64,000 bases of DNA from Mesostigma viride (taxonomy: Eukaryota > Streptophyta > Mesostigmatophyceae > Mesostigmatales > Mesostigmataceae). Numbering within the stretch: the stretch's first letter is position 1; the number at the start of each line of letters is the position of its first letter. Below the pieces are notes generated by a model that had not been told where the DNA came from, did no database searches, and saw only the letters and a list, made by a program, of their open reading frames with translations. The stretch covers positions 3,420,420 to 3,484,419 of the forward strand of contig RPFO01000076.1 in NCBI GenBank assembly GCA_009746045.1. Direction: 5' to 3'. Of this stretch, positions 32,475 to 43,469 are shown one piece after another. The position numbers were made by a program, and so were the translations under genes.

Positions 32475-32494
32475 CGGGATTTTTATGAATACAA

Positions 32495-32840
32495 GTTAAA
32501 GCCCGACCGGCTCAGCTATGGCGGTCGGTCACGTTGAGCTTGGGATAAGGTGAACACAGAGAACTGCTGTCGGAGCTGGCCAACCACTGGTTTATGTCTT
32601 AGCCAGCAAAGCCTATCCGGTTAGCCGTAACCGTGGGACAAGCTAGCTGTCCGTACCGACCCGGATAAGGCCCCGGACTGGGGCCTAGGTGGCGCCGGCC
32701 CTAGGCGCCGCCCTTAGACCGGTCGACCGCATCGGACCGCCGGATTATAGCCGGCGGCTTAGCGGACGCTATAGCGGAAGGCGTGCGGACGGACATGGGG
32801 AACTCAGAGCCAGATCCTAGGGCTCTAGAGTTACTCAACT
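32495..32840 (-). repeat. Right 346-bp direct repeat (5' LTR) of element C
   Basis: It is nearly identical to 26686-27031 (for example, a two-base TA insertion near 32770). The high identity suggests a fairly recent insertion. It is followed by the AGGGCA duplication at 32841-32846. Confidence 0.9.
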
Positions 32841-32846
32841 AGGGCA

Positions 32847-33633
32847 GGGTCAACCGTTGAATTCATAAGGATAGTGGTGGACTATGCAGGGAAGCCTATG
32901 CAAGGAACGCCCATGGTGGTCACCACATTGGTTTATAATCTGAAACGCGACATTGGTTTATAATCTGCCATGTTTTAGGAATCTGCCACGGTTTTACTGT
33001 CCGTCATTTTCATCCAGAAATGTAGTTCAGCCGACCGTCTAATTAGAAGTTGGATCGTCTATGGCCTTGATTTCCTTGTTTCAGCGTCGCCTATGCATCT
33101 TGTGTGCAGGCCGAAGGCCATGCAAGGCGAGGTGGACGTGGACGAGGCTCATGCAAGTGGAAGACGAGGCGGTCGATGACGTCGGGGAGACTTTGTACCA
33201 TTCTAGTCGGCATTTAGCAAGACACCGAGCATTAAAACTACGGAGGGTACAAAGCGCCACAAGACCAAGTTTTCTGGCATGTTTGGGTACCCCTGAAATC
33301 GGAAAATAAAGCTGGGTTCGACATTCTGTATGAACATTGTATTGACGAAGAAGATAAAGGAAAAAGTAGGAGATAGATCGAGTATGTTGCATGAATCTGA
33401 CACATTGTGTCTCAATGCGTACAACTTACCAGAAGTGCAGCCGTGTGCTGGTTCAACGTTCATGCAAGGATTAGTCGCGAGCCAAACCTTGTTAGGACGC
33501 TATCACATATGATGAAGACTGGCAACTTGTCTGCATGGTTGGCAGGAGGAAACCAAATTCCTGCATGGTTAGCTGGAGAGTGTACTATGGAAGGGGTCTG
33601 GACTATCCCCGTGCGCAATCTGCTTTTGAGATC
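32847..33633. other. Unassigned stretch between element C and the LINE
   Basis: I find no gene or repeat structure that I can support. An ATTGGTTTATAATCTG word is duplicated at about 32930-32965. Confidence 0.5.
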
Positions 33634-33660
33634 ATTAAATTAAATTAAATTAAATTATAA

Positions 33661-33683
33661 CATGCCTCCGTGGGGAGGTCATG
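33661..33683 (-). repeat. 3'-terminal hairpin of the LINE at 33.6-38.2 kb
   Basis: CATGCCTCC-GTG-GGGAGGTCATG forms a stem just before the (TTAAA)n tail. The architecture is the same as at 24366, 45307, 48056 and 48407, although the stem sequence differs. Confidence 0.7.
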
Positions 33684-33777
33684 TAGCACATATTCCATGA
33701 TGGATGGGGTGGAGGAAGCCGCGTGATCGAACTATCCTAACTCTAAGCTATCTAGAAAATCCTAACTACACTACTCA

Positions 33778-34641
33778 TCAAAACGCCTCCTCCGCTTGGG
33801 GGGAGGTGGCTTGCCCATTTGCAGGGTCGGGCGTATGCGCCTTGACAATCTTCTTCCACCGCGTCTTGTCCTGCATGGCAGTCCAAAGACGGGAGAGAGA
33901 GTGGATGCGGTGCTCAAACTGGGCTGGGACCACTAGGTCGTCCAGCAACATCTGAACGTAGTTCGTGACAGGTTTCCCTACCCTTTTGGGAATGTCCTCG
34001 GGGCCAGGCCAGGTCAGAATGTGCCGCCCTGGCTGGCCAAGCCGCTGGGGGCCGGCCAGACCGAGGGTGGTGTCGACCTGGCTGGTGCGGGCAAGGTGTC
34101 CTACAAATGCTATCCTACGCTGTCTAATCTCGTCCGAAACACGAGGCATGCCATGATACAAAGACTCTGATGACGGACGCTCGGAAAAACCTACGTTAAG
34201 AACCTGTCGGAGCATCCTGTAAAACGTGCCGTCTAGCCTAGCTGCCAGTTTGGGTGGGAGGGTCCACGCCTCGGCGCCATACGTGAGCACCGTGAGGACG
34301 AGGACCTTGAAGAGCATGCGCTTGCGGTGCCCGCCCAGGCCCTTCGAGCGCCAGTAGGGTGTGAGCGAACGGAGCTTGGCCCAGGCAAGGCCGATGCGGG
34401 TGTCCACATCGTCGGCGGTGTCAGGAAGCCAGCTCCCCAACAGCTTGAAGCGGTCGCGGAACGGGACCTCCGTCCCGTCGAGCAGACGCGGCAGCGGTGG
34501 TTTACTGGAGGCCCCAATCACCATCGCCTCGGTTTTGACACTAATCTCCCAGCCCACCGCCCGCGCCTCCAGGCCCAGGCAGTCCAGCCAGGTCTGAATG
34601 TGCTCGGGGCTCTCGATGAGGGTGGTATGTATCATCCGCAT
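33778..34641 (-). pseudogene. LINE RT C-terminal half (post-catalytic)
   Basis: The segment begins TTLIESPEHIQTWLDCLGLE, which directly follows motif C in the related fragment at 23.4 kb. It then contains ISVKTEAMVIG (motif D), FKLLGSWLPDTADDVDTRIG (motif E region), YGAEAWTL and RRIAFVGHLAR, and a C-terminal tail of ~90 residues. The break from the catalytic YADD is due to ATAC occurring twice in tandem at about 34626-34633. Confidence 0.8.
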
Positions 34642-35014
34642 AAATCAGGTCGGCAAGGCGGTAACCAGGTCTAACCCCGCCGTGCTCTTTCACGTTAAGG
34701 ATGTCCAAGCCTGGCTCGAACCCCTTAAGAGCAGTAAAGCGCGCACGTGCCCGGCGCATGACGTGATCCACGACAATAATGAACAGGTATGGGGACAGGA
34801 CACAACCTTGCCACACCCCGTGGTGAAGGGGGAATGGTGGGGTGGTGCCTTCCGCAGTCCGCACTACTGCCTGTGAGCCCTCATCATACAGTCGGCGAAT
34901 GGCAGCAATAAACGCAGGTGGTACCCGATCCAGAGCTAGGATGGCCCAAAGAGCCTCCCAGAGAACCGTGTCAAAGGCCTTGATATAGTCAACAAAAATG
35001 AAGACCAGCGGCAA
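34541..35014 (-). pseudogene. LINE RT catalytic core
   Basis: Motif A is VFIFVDYIKAFDTVLW, motif B GVWQGCVLSPYLF and motif C LADLIYADD. These identify a non-LTR reverse transcriptase used for target-primed cDNA synthesis. The frame is lost immediately after YADD. Confidence 0.85.
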
Positions 35015-35018
35015 ACTG

Positions 35019-35701
35019 TCAGGGGGAATTAAGGCGACGCACCTCCTCCATCAACCGGCGCGCGACAAACACAGCCATGACAGTGTTACGACCACGACGG
35101 AAACCCATCTGAGACTCACCCAGGTGTGGGTCCAGCGCGGCGCGGAGCCTGTGCAGCATCATGCGCATGAAGACCTTCAGCGCGGCGCTCTGGAGGCAGA
35201 CACCTCGGTAGTTGCCGGGGTCAGCAGCAGAGCCCTTCTTGTACAGCATGACGCGGATGGCCGTCTGCCACTCAGCAGGCGGAGGCTCGTCAGAGAGCAG
35301 GACACGGTTGCAGAAGATCCCTAACCGCTGGATCAGGGGTCTTCAGCAGCTCAGCAGAAAGGTGGTCGGCACCGACCGCCACATCGTACCGCAGGCGAGC
35401 AAGGGCGCCGTCCAATTCCGTCAAGGTGAAGGGGGGGACGACGTCGTCAGTGGCAAGGCAGCCCTCCCGCAAGGCGGGGACTTGGTAGTCCGCGGCCGAG
35501 GAGGGGGGCGCTGGCGGCGGCGGGGGTCCGGCGACCCCGAGGCGGGCGGCCGTCTCGGGGTGAAGCGGCGGGGGGGGGCGCGAGCCCCACCGGTCAAGGA
35601 AACATTGTGGGCCAACCAGCGGTCAAGGCTGACCGGCGCCGTGCCCTCCCCCGTGTGCTCCACCGGGGTGCGCTGCCGCCGGCCGCCGAGCCGGTCGAGG
35701 T
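35019..35701 (-). pseudogene. LINE RT N-terminal part and linker
   Basis: Fragments in three frames: KDMWYHLDRLG-type linker at the hAT boundary, LTELDGALARLRYDVAVGAD (35472-35290), and KKGSAADPGNYRGVCLQSAA with GESQMGFRRGRNTVMAVFVA (35249-35019). These match the NYR(G/P)I and Q-GFR-GR motifs upstream of motif A in LINE RTs. Confidence 0.75.
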
Positions 35702-37183
35702 CAGAGTTCAATTATACGCAATACGCGGTTATACGCGCGGGGTCCGTATAATGGATAATACGGTATAATACGGTATTATCCAGAAATTATACGCAAATAC
35801 TGGATTTTGTCGTTTTTGGGGTTGTTTCATGCATTTTGATATCATTTCAAGCAGTCCACATGTTTCTGACACTAAATTACACATGATACACGGGTTGCCA
35901 CTGCTCAGCAGTGCTTGGGAACACTGGACGTGTAAACCGGGGTTCCCGAGGAGCTAGATTACCTATGCATTATACCCTAAAAAACAACGCCAAATGAAAT
36001 GGAAAGATGAAAAAAGCAAAAGAAGTAAGATGGCTATGCTTCCATGCAAGCAGTTCCTGGGCATCTCCATGTTTCTTGTATGCATGAGGAGCACACAAGA
36101 AGAAGGCTGACTTCGGCGAGCAAAACAAGAAATAGAGGCTAGATCTGGCCAGAAAACCACTTGTTTCGAGATGCTTTTAGCAAGAAAAAACATCGCGTTA
36201 TAAAGCTTATCATATTTATAAACCATGCCAAGCACTACGTCACTGCTTTCGATGAAGCATAAGCTAATAGCAGACAAATCTGGTCCAAAATCTGCATGTC
36301 GTAGTGGTATATTCCCCAACCATCACAAGCCAACAATGCGTAGAGGCAGTAAAGCAACCAAAAGACAAGCAGAAAACCTCCATTACAGGTCTACGATTAT
36401 TTTACAATCCACCCAACAACTTGATACAGTACAATGAACACGTGAACAGGATAGCACGTACCAGATCAAAACCGCATATTACCTTTCTTGACGGAGCCAG
36501 CATGCCCACCTGATGGACGTAGCTGCGAGCCTTTCCTGGCCGTCGTCGCTTATAAATCATGTAAGGAATAACGTGAAACAGCTATCCGCGTTCAAATGTA
36601 GGGGCATTTCCCGCCTATCAACAGTTAGCACATGCACGGTCGCCACCTGGTTGCTGAAACGAGGTTGCCGCATCGAGCAGAAGGTCGAGACACATCCGCG
36701 CACATCCCAACGCTGCCTCGCCAAGGATATAAGCTTTTCAAGACCTAAGGATCATGCCTAAAATGTAAAGCGACCATGCATGCTCTCGTACCAGTCAGTT
36801 TTCTGTATGACTTCAATATTCGGTGCATGGCTGCCCGAGAGGCAAGGGCAGAGACCTAAACAGCATGGAGGGTTGCCATGCTACAGTGTAGCTTGCTTGT
36901 AAGATCCTTGTGTCTCACGGTCGCCAAATGTCAACCAGTGGATGGTTTCCGTAGTGTTTCTAAGTTCCCTTGCTTTCCCGCCTTGGTTCCCGCACGAAAA
37001 ATTTGGCTGCCGGACCTCGGATGAGCGCGAAAACCATTATACGCGCGCTGATACGTGTTATTCGCGGTATTATACGTAAAAATACGCAAATCGTATAAAA
37101 CGGATAAAAATTATACGCTCGACCTTGTATAATGCGTATTATACCGTATTATACCGTATAATACGCCGTATAATTGAACACTG
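35702..37183. mobile_element. hAT-type non-autonomous element 1 inside the LINE
   Basis: Termini CAGAGTTCAATTATACG and the complement of CAGTGTTCAATTATACG flank 1482 bp. The 8-bp GTCGAGGT occurs directly outside both ends (35694-35701 and 37184-37191) as an exact target duplication, the hAT hallmark. Subterminal clusters of ATAATACGGTATAATACGG lie at both ends. The interior (35800-37050) is AT-rich with no transposase I can recognise. Confidence 0.85.
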
Positions 37184-37191
37184 GTCGAGGT

Positions 37192-38202
37192 GGTACCACA
37201 TGTCCTTGCCCTGGTTGCGAGCTTGGCAGGCCTTGGCATCTGCGATGCACTGCATGGGCCGCCTCTGCGTCCTGAGCAAGTGCGTATGTAGGCCTCCACA
37301 AGCGCGGCGTTGAGCACCGGTTTCAGCAGCGGGTCCCGGTTACGCTTGAGGCGGTGCTGGGCGGCCAAGACCTTGGGGTCCTGGCGGTAGAGCGGGCCGT
37401 GGCGGCGGCGGGGCATGACCGGCAGGTGCCGGGCCGCCAGCAACGGGGCACGGGCCGCAAAGCCCGCAAAAATGGCGGCGTTGGGGGCACCCTTGTCCAG
37501 CTCGTCGACGTCCGCCCGGGCGTCCAGGGCCGACAGGTACTCCTGGCGGCACCGGTTCCGCTCGTGCTCGGCGTCCGTCCAGCCCTCAGGATCTCCCCGG
37601 ACCGGGCGTAGAGCAGACCAGTCAGGGCGGACCACTGGGGCGCGGCGCGCGGGGACGTGGAACCGGAGCCGAAGGGTCGCACGCACCAACCGGTGGTCAG
37701 AGCACACCGTTGGCGTGTCAAACACTCGGGTGTCCAGGACCGAGGTGCACCTGGACTGCCGTACCACCACGTAGTCCAAACAGGCCTGACGGCCGTTAGG
37801 GCCACGAAAAGTGACCAAGTCCTGTGAGGGACGTTGGAAGTGGCAGTTGACAGCAACCATCCCGCTATCCCGCAAAAAGGCAGAAAACAGGGGAGTGTTG
37901 TCGTTAGCAGTAGTGTCAGCAGGCGCAAAGCGGCTGCCAGCAGTGCCCACGGGCAGCGTGGCATTGGCGTCGAGCAGCATAACCAAAAAGTGGCGGGCCG
38001 GGGTGACCCCCTCAAGGTTATGCAAGGATTTGAAGAACTCCTCACGGGCCGACTCAGGTAGACCACTATGGGGCGCGTAGCCCACCCCCACCGTGAGGTG
38101 GTGTTTAGACCGCCCCTCGACGGAGGTGAAATGTGCTACCATAAGGCGTGGGGTTAGAAACTTAAGCGTGCTGAGGCTAGCAACTGCCAGCGGCGAACAC
38201 AA
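37192..38202 (-). pseudogene. LINE apurinic-type endonuclease domain
   Basis: APE/EEP-fold endonuclease: LLDANATLPVG (catalytic D-x-N), LDYVVVRQSR and CSDHRLVRATL (the SDH motif). It would nick target DNA to prime reverse transcription. The N-terminal catalytic Glu region is missing because of 5' truncation near 38230, and the C-terminal linker shifts frame near 37260. Confidence 0.8.
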
Positions 38203-38323
38203 AAGACCAACACCACCTTGGCCAGGCGTACCGCTGCCAGCTTGAGATCATGGTAACGCCATAGTTGGGTGACCACTCACTGCATGTGATTGCATGTGCC
38301 ATAGAGCGAGCGCTGTTATAGTC

Positions 38324-38491
38324 ATGGACGCCATCCTCGCTGAGGTGCGACGCCCTCCGCGTAACAATGACTTGTTGGATGATGACACCCTCATTGAGAA
38401 AGTCTTACAAGACCGCAATAACAAGGCGCGGCAGAAACGCCCTATTAGGGTGGACAGCGATAGCGAGGCTTATGAGTCTGAACTGGAGTAG
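38324..38491 (+). CDS. Short unrecognised acidic ORF
   Basis: ATG 38324 gives 55 residues: MDAILAEVRRPPRNNDLLDD, a basic DRNNKARQKRP stretch, and an acidic VDSDSEAYESELE end. The tail resembles that of the protein at 2-784 (ADSDSAAYTDEEWD). It may be a terminal exon or remnant of a transposon protein. Confidence 0.3.
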   Translation: MDAILAEVRRPPRNNDLLDDDTLIEKVLQDRNNKARQKRPIRVDSDSEAYESELE

Positions 38492-38775
38492 AAAAACCAG
38501 CACATGTGAATGCAGGAATGCGTGCCATGGGATGATGTGATTTCATGAGGTCCATGTGAAACCAGATATATTGCATGTCTAGATATAGTGTGTTTTGATG
38601 AGACGTACAGCTTCAGCATAAAAACTTTACCTGGGTAAATACTTTTCTGTGTAAATATTTTTTAATAAAAAACCAAGTTTTTTGGCGGGAAATCCTGAAA
38701 CGAGAAACGAGAAAAATGCACCTTGAGCCAAGCGTAGAAAACAGAGTCACGACCAAACAGGAGGAAAAATGGTTT
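38492..38775. other. Unassigned AT-rich stretch
   Basis: There is no gene. It lies just outside MITE copy 1. Confidence 0.4.
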
Positions 38776-39702
38776 CGACTTAGGACTTGTTTTTTTTGCA
38801 AAACTTAGCCCTGACCGGGAGAAGACAAGTCTGCGGCCTGCGGGGGCTGAGATTAAATAAGAGGTACCTTGAAATTAAATAAGAGGCGTGCATCTATGAA
38901 TATATAGTTTTGAAGGCGAGTATCTGTTGGCGTTAAGTCGTAGTATTGTACGATTGATAGATTGGTAGTGCATTGGTGGTACTGCACGACGGTATTGGAC
39001 GGAGTTCCCGGAATCCCGGTCTGGCAAGCGGATTTTACATCTCACGGGTACATCTCACGGGTACACGACGCGGCACGACGTTGTACAGCAAAATGGCTCG
39101 CAGAAAAGCTAGGAACCTAGGCGACTATTTGGAGCCGCGTCGGTGGTGACGTTGTTTACTCCGTTGGATCTGCATCTACGGCGTTCGTGGGTTGTTTCGA
39201 AACCCGGTCGATGAGATTTAAAGAATTAGTCGGGTATATAAATGATCCTTTTTGTACCTCTTTGTGAAAATGTAAAAGTCGAGATGAATTAAACGGCTTG
39301 ACATGCTGTCGTCCACTACTACAAGGTATCGCCGATCGAAACTCGCGTCCCAAAATATATCTGGATAGAGGTATGTCTCGTATTTAATTTCAAGGTACCT
39401 CTTAGAGCCTTTCCACATATGGTGACGAATTAGTGCGAATTAGGAGGACTCGGATTGGTCCGGACCGCAGTTCCAGGCTCGAGGTCGATCTAATTCGGCG
39501 CGGCGAATAAAATTAATTAGCGGTGAAATTAGTCGGGACGGGGTTTCCACATTCAGTTCCGATCCAACGGCGGCGAACAAGTTCCCGCCTTTTTGTGTGC
39601 ATCATGGCACGTGCTTGACCCTACTTAAAGTGAAAACTGCACCCCGTCGCCCAGCATTACACGCCATAACCATCTGGCATCGCTGTGATTTTAAGCCTTG
39701 CA

Positions 39703-39867
39703 ATGGCTGAGCCGCCGCCTGCGGCGCTGACGTTTAAGACGCAAGAAGATGTTCTTGAGGCCGAGGTGCGCGGCCAGATCACAGCGGCCTATGCCATACA
39801 TTGGATTAGGCGCCTTAACGAACTGAGTCGAGGGAAGCGAGGAGGGGACGCGATGAGCGCCATCTAA
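39703..39867 (+). CDS. Small ORF near the left end of the Harbinger-type element
   Basis: ATG 39703 encodes 54 residues (MAEPPPAALTFKTQEDVLEA, then AYAIHWIRRLNELSRGKRGG). Harbinger elements usually carry a second, Myb/SANT-like gene opposite the transposase; position and strand would fit, but the sequence is too short to assign. A likely first exon or remnant. Confidence 0.35.
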   Translation: MAEPPPAALTFKTQEDVLEAEVRGQITAAYAIHWIRRLNELSRGKRGGDAMSAI

Positions 39868-40584
39868 GCAGTTGCTTGTCATGTCTATACGCCCGGGCAT
39901 CTCATGATCTGTCTACCATGCACGCATTTTCCTTGGATGAATCGAACAGCTTTTGACATTTTAATGGCGACAATGAAGTCCGGCCACGACAATATAGCGC
40001 TGCTCAGAGCTTCGTTGCCGAGAAAGGTTTAAGAGGTGCTTTTTCCGGGCAGATAATGTAACTCTGCCTAGACCCCGGTAGCTTTCAGCACGCGCATATT
40101 GCTTGAGGTAAGCGAGCCACGACGCCTGCAGGTGCTCCTGCCGAGGTGGAGACCTCCGAGAGCACGTGAATTAGGCTCATGCGTCACAGCAGCATCGACC
40201 TTCATTCTCCTGGTGTACGTGGAAGGTCACTTTTCAGGATTAACATATCTGAATGTTGATTGCCTGTTCATTTTCCGTCAATTGAGCAGCGATTGAAACC
40301 ATGAGCCATGCAAGTGTAAGGTGCAGAATTCAGTTGATGAACCCAAGCAGGTAATGTGCAAAATAGATGAACCCAAGTAATATGTGCAGATGTTTCGTCC
40401 CACTGGCTGTGTGCTATTGCATGAACCGTGTAGGCCCTTGGCGTGTACTCACTTGCTGCAACCGTGCCCACAGCTGCTTGTCAATACACGCGGCAGGCAC
40501 AACGACTTTTGCCGCGAGGTGAAACATTTAACTCCCCCACACCTTGCATTTTTCACTCTTTCTTTTCCCTATCCATCCTACCCC

Positions 40585-41395
40585 CCAGCACACACACACA
40601 CGCCCACATACATACACATGCACATAACGCACAACAATGAACGCAAAGGTTTTCACCTTTGCGGAGTGTCTGATCAGAATACACATGCACATAAATGTTC
40701 ACACACACATGCACACACGCACGCATACACACATGCACACATACACACATGCACACACGCACACATGCACACATGCACACACGCACACACGCACACACGC
40801 ACACATACACACATGCACACATACACATGCACACACGCACACATGCACACACGCACACATGCACACATACACACATGCACACACGCACACATGCACACAT
40901 GCACACACGCACGCATACACACATGCACACATACACACATGCACACACGCACGCATACACACATGCACACATACACACATGCACACACGCACACACGCAC
41001 ACACGCACACACGCACACACGCACACACGCACACACGCACACACGCACACACGCACACACGCACACACGCACACACGCACACACGCACACACGCACACAC
41101 GCACACACGCACACACGCACACACGCACACACGCACACACGCACACACGCACACACGCACACACGCACACACGCACACACGCACACACGCACACACGCAC
41201 ACACGCACACACGCACACACGCACACACGCACACACATGCACACTGTGACATACACATGTATGCACACAATATCACACACATGCACACACCCACGTGCGC
41301 ACATGCACGCTAACACATGCACACAAACATGTGCACACACCCACGAGCACACGTGCACATGCATACAAACGCACACAAACACAGGCCGACTTGCA
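40585..41395. repeat. CA-rich microsatellite, core (CACACACG)n
   Basis: It is mixed ACACATGC/ACACACGC words from 40585. A nearly pure 8-bp ACACACGC array runs from about 40981 to 41236, then degenerates. All six frames are open over much of it, and none is coding. Confidence 0.95.
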
Positions 41396-42582
41396 CACAT
41401 GCGCCACACATATCAATCCATCACCAATAAACGGGTTGCTTGGACCCAACGACCTTCTTACTCGCCTGTCCACCCAATGTTCTGCCCATCCTCCCGCCTG
41501 CCCGCCTGCAAGTCTGCCACCCGCCTATCTGCCCACCCATCTGTCAACCTGCCTGCCTGCCTGCTTGTGTGCATGCCTGCGGGCCTGCATGTGCACCTGC
41601 GCCCATGCACCTATTATGCCCCCATGGCACATACATGCAGCCTAGCTAGTTGAGTGTCTCTAGGCACGCGCACATGGGTGGCTACATGGGCATTTGCCTG
41701 TGTCTTGGGCTGGGGCGTTGGGCTGATTAGTTCAAGAGTGGGCGGGAAGACGGTGGTATAATTGGGTGGGTAGGGACGGAGTGGATGGATGATTGGGGGG
41801 TTGGATGCGGGTGGGACTCAAGTTAGTGTTAAGTCCAATGTTGCCTATAGCATCAACAAAAATAAGCGAGAAAGCAGCCTAAATTCAAGGAGCCTACTTT
41901 TTGTAACATGTGCCAAACTGCAATTAATGGTTGCAGGCTCACAAGCTGCCAGATTCATAACGCACATGGAATGAATTGCATGGTTACAGGACAAGCGTGT
42001 GGTTGGAAATCTTACAATGCCTGGCAACGTCTCTTTCATGTGCCCACTGAGAACCGCTGTTCTTCGACACAAGAAGGCTTTGGCAAGCAACGAGCTTCGG
42101 CCAGGGCCTTCATTTCAAGGAACCGTGTGTAAAGCAAGAACTCAGGATTTACAAACAGAAACTATACCTAACTTTGCGACCTTCATGCAGTATGTCATGT
42201 GCATGGCTATGTAGTATGTGCCAACAATCACAACGAAAACGTGCGAAATTGCAAACATTGCCATGGAAGGGCAGGAGCCACGCACGCAGCAAATTAAAAC
42301 GGTTCGTGAACCAGTCTGTCGGGCATAAAGACAGCAAAGTCTGGCCAGCAATAATGCAGTGCGATGCGAGACAAACTCGGTAAATATGGGCAGGCAGGCG
42401 CAGCTCGTCCTCAGCAGTGCTATCTAACGTGACGGCGCCTTATTTCCGCGTGCACGGTGCCGAACATGGCACTGGCCTGATTCCAGTTGCAGCAACGCCA
42501 GATGCCTTCCCGTCATAGAGCAGAGGCTTCACGTACGTCGCCATCGTTGGCTACCAATCGCTATGCTTCCCGTGATAATGCA
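41396..42582. other. Interior of the Harbinger-type element without recognisable gene
   Basis: GCCTGC-rich low complexity occurs at 41500-41610. The remainder should hold the transposase catalytic region on the minus strand by position, but no DDE motif could be read; it is deleted or heavily decayed. Confidence 0.4.
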
Positions 42583-43062
42583 CTACGCGTCCGAACAAAA
42601 TGTCGAGAAAGCAAACAATCTACACGCGAGAGAACTGGGCTGATAGCTTTTCAGTACTGGTTTTACCGTGCCTTCAAATTCCATTAGCTTACTTAACCAT
42701 GGCTGACTAATTTTAGCTAACGCGATCAACATACACACTACACGATCAAAGGAATCACGGGTCATGTGAAATGTTGCACGGAAGTCCGCGTCCGTCATGA
42801 CACCCCCTCGCTTTGCCGATTCCCAAAATCCACGTCCTGCGGCCCTATCATATGCCCACGGGCGACCGGGCTGCCACCCGCCTCGTCGGTCGTCTGGCTT
42901 GTCGTCCATTGCCATCCCCATCATCACTTGTGTGGCGGTTGCCATGTATTCCGCCTCGCGAGCCGCATTTTCCTGAATAATGCGGATCGCGGCCTGCTTC
43001 CTGCGTAGCTGCAGGTAGCGCACCAGCACGATGAGAAATATAACTATTAGTCTCGCTATCAT
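42583..43062 (-). pseudogene. Harbinger-like transposase, N-terminal part
   Basis: Residues ~70-125 read RPWAYDRAAGRGFWESAKRG, then DADFRATFHMTRDSFDRVV and CMLIALAKI. The F-R-x-x-F-x-M-(S/T)-R-x-(T/S)-F pattern is characteristic of the region preceding the DDE core in PIF/Harbinger transposases. The frame ends after ~160 residues, perhaps at an intron. The N-terminus is hydrophobic (LIVIFLIVLVRYL). Confidence 0.7.
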
Positions 43063-43469
43063 GGCAACGCACTTTCATCCACTAACGCGCGGCAGCGATG
43101 GTGGCCGCACTGTCTTCCCGGCGTGTTCCCCGCCCTTTTCACGTCGTGTTCCCCGCCCTTTTCACGTCGTGTTCCCCGCCCTTTTCGTGCATCGACCAAA
43201 AAAAAAAAATTAATTCTGACTGGAACTGGCCGGAACTGCTTTTTTCGAGTTCCAGGAGTTCCACCCCAGTTCCGGTCGAATTAGCGGTCGTATCGAATTA
43301 AATTTCTATTTGGACGGCCCAATGTGGAAACCTCTAGTTCCGGAACCGACTGAATCAGGACCCTAACTCCCCGGAACTGACGAATGTGGAAAGGGCCTTA
43401 ATTAATCTCGGGCCCCGCCTCGGGCTATAAGTTTGCAAAAAAAAAAGTCTCTAAGTCCGGGCAAAGGTG

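Larger units (their letters stand above)
26686..32840 (-). mobile_element. Element C: complete GAG-INT-PR-RT-RH retrotransposon with direct repeats
   Basis: 346-bp direct repeats at both ends (26686-27031 and 32495-32840) enclose minus-strand gag fragments, zinc fingers/integrase (31758-29695) and an intact PR-RT-RH ORF (29728-27410). The flanks show AGGGCA at 26680-26685 and 32841-32846, a target-site duplication, so the borders are firm. The repeats begin GTTAAAG and end CTCAACT (plus sense), without TG/CA ends. The first ATG (32474) is only 20 bases from the 5' repeat and no TGG primer site is evident there. The gag portion is frameshifted; the pol half is open. Confidence 0.85.
33634..38230 (-). 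mobile_element. APE-class LINE (non-LTR retrotransposon), decayed and split by a hAT-type insertion
   Basis: On the minus strand an endonuclease region (38202-37192) and RT (35472-33778) are recognisable in several frames, followed by a short 3' UTR, a hairpin (33683-33661) and a TTAAA-type tail (33656-33634). The 5' end is truncated inside the endonuclease. A 1482-bp hAT-type element (35702-37183) interrupts it. Excluding the insert the reading continues across the GTCGAGGT target. At least four frame breaks exclude function. Confidence 0.85.
39405..43397. mobile_element. PIF/Harbinger-type DNA transposon
   Basis: It is bounded by GAGCCTTTCCACAT on the left and ATGTGGAAAGGGCC on the right, with TTA directly outside both ends (39402-39404 and 43398-43400), the TWA target typical of the superfamily. 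It encodes the N-terminal part of a Harbinger-like transposase on the minus strand near the right end, a small plus-strand ORF near the left end, and a large CA-rich microsatellite in the middle. The DDE catalytic region is not recognisable, so this copy is defective. Confidence 0.75.
38776..43457. mobile_element. MITE/foldback element copy 1, split by a Harbinger-type insertion
   Basis: The left arm (38776-38900) and right arm (39375-39404 continuing at 43401-43457) are complementary: GACTTAGGACTT...GCAAAACTTA..., GGGGCTGAGATTAAATAAGAGGTACC and AAATTAAATAAGAG on the left, with their complements on the right. Without the Harbinger insert the element is about 0.69 kb. Its interior (38900-39350) is repeated in inverted orientation at 45350-45845. 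Outer target duplications were not clear. Confidence 0.65.

Noticed and set aside
40384..41653. His/Thr-rich and Cys/Val-rich ORFs up to 338 codons
   Set aside because: Produced by the CA-rich microsatellite; open in all frames and not protein-like.
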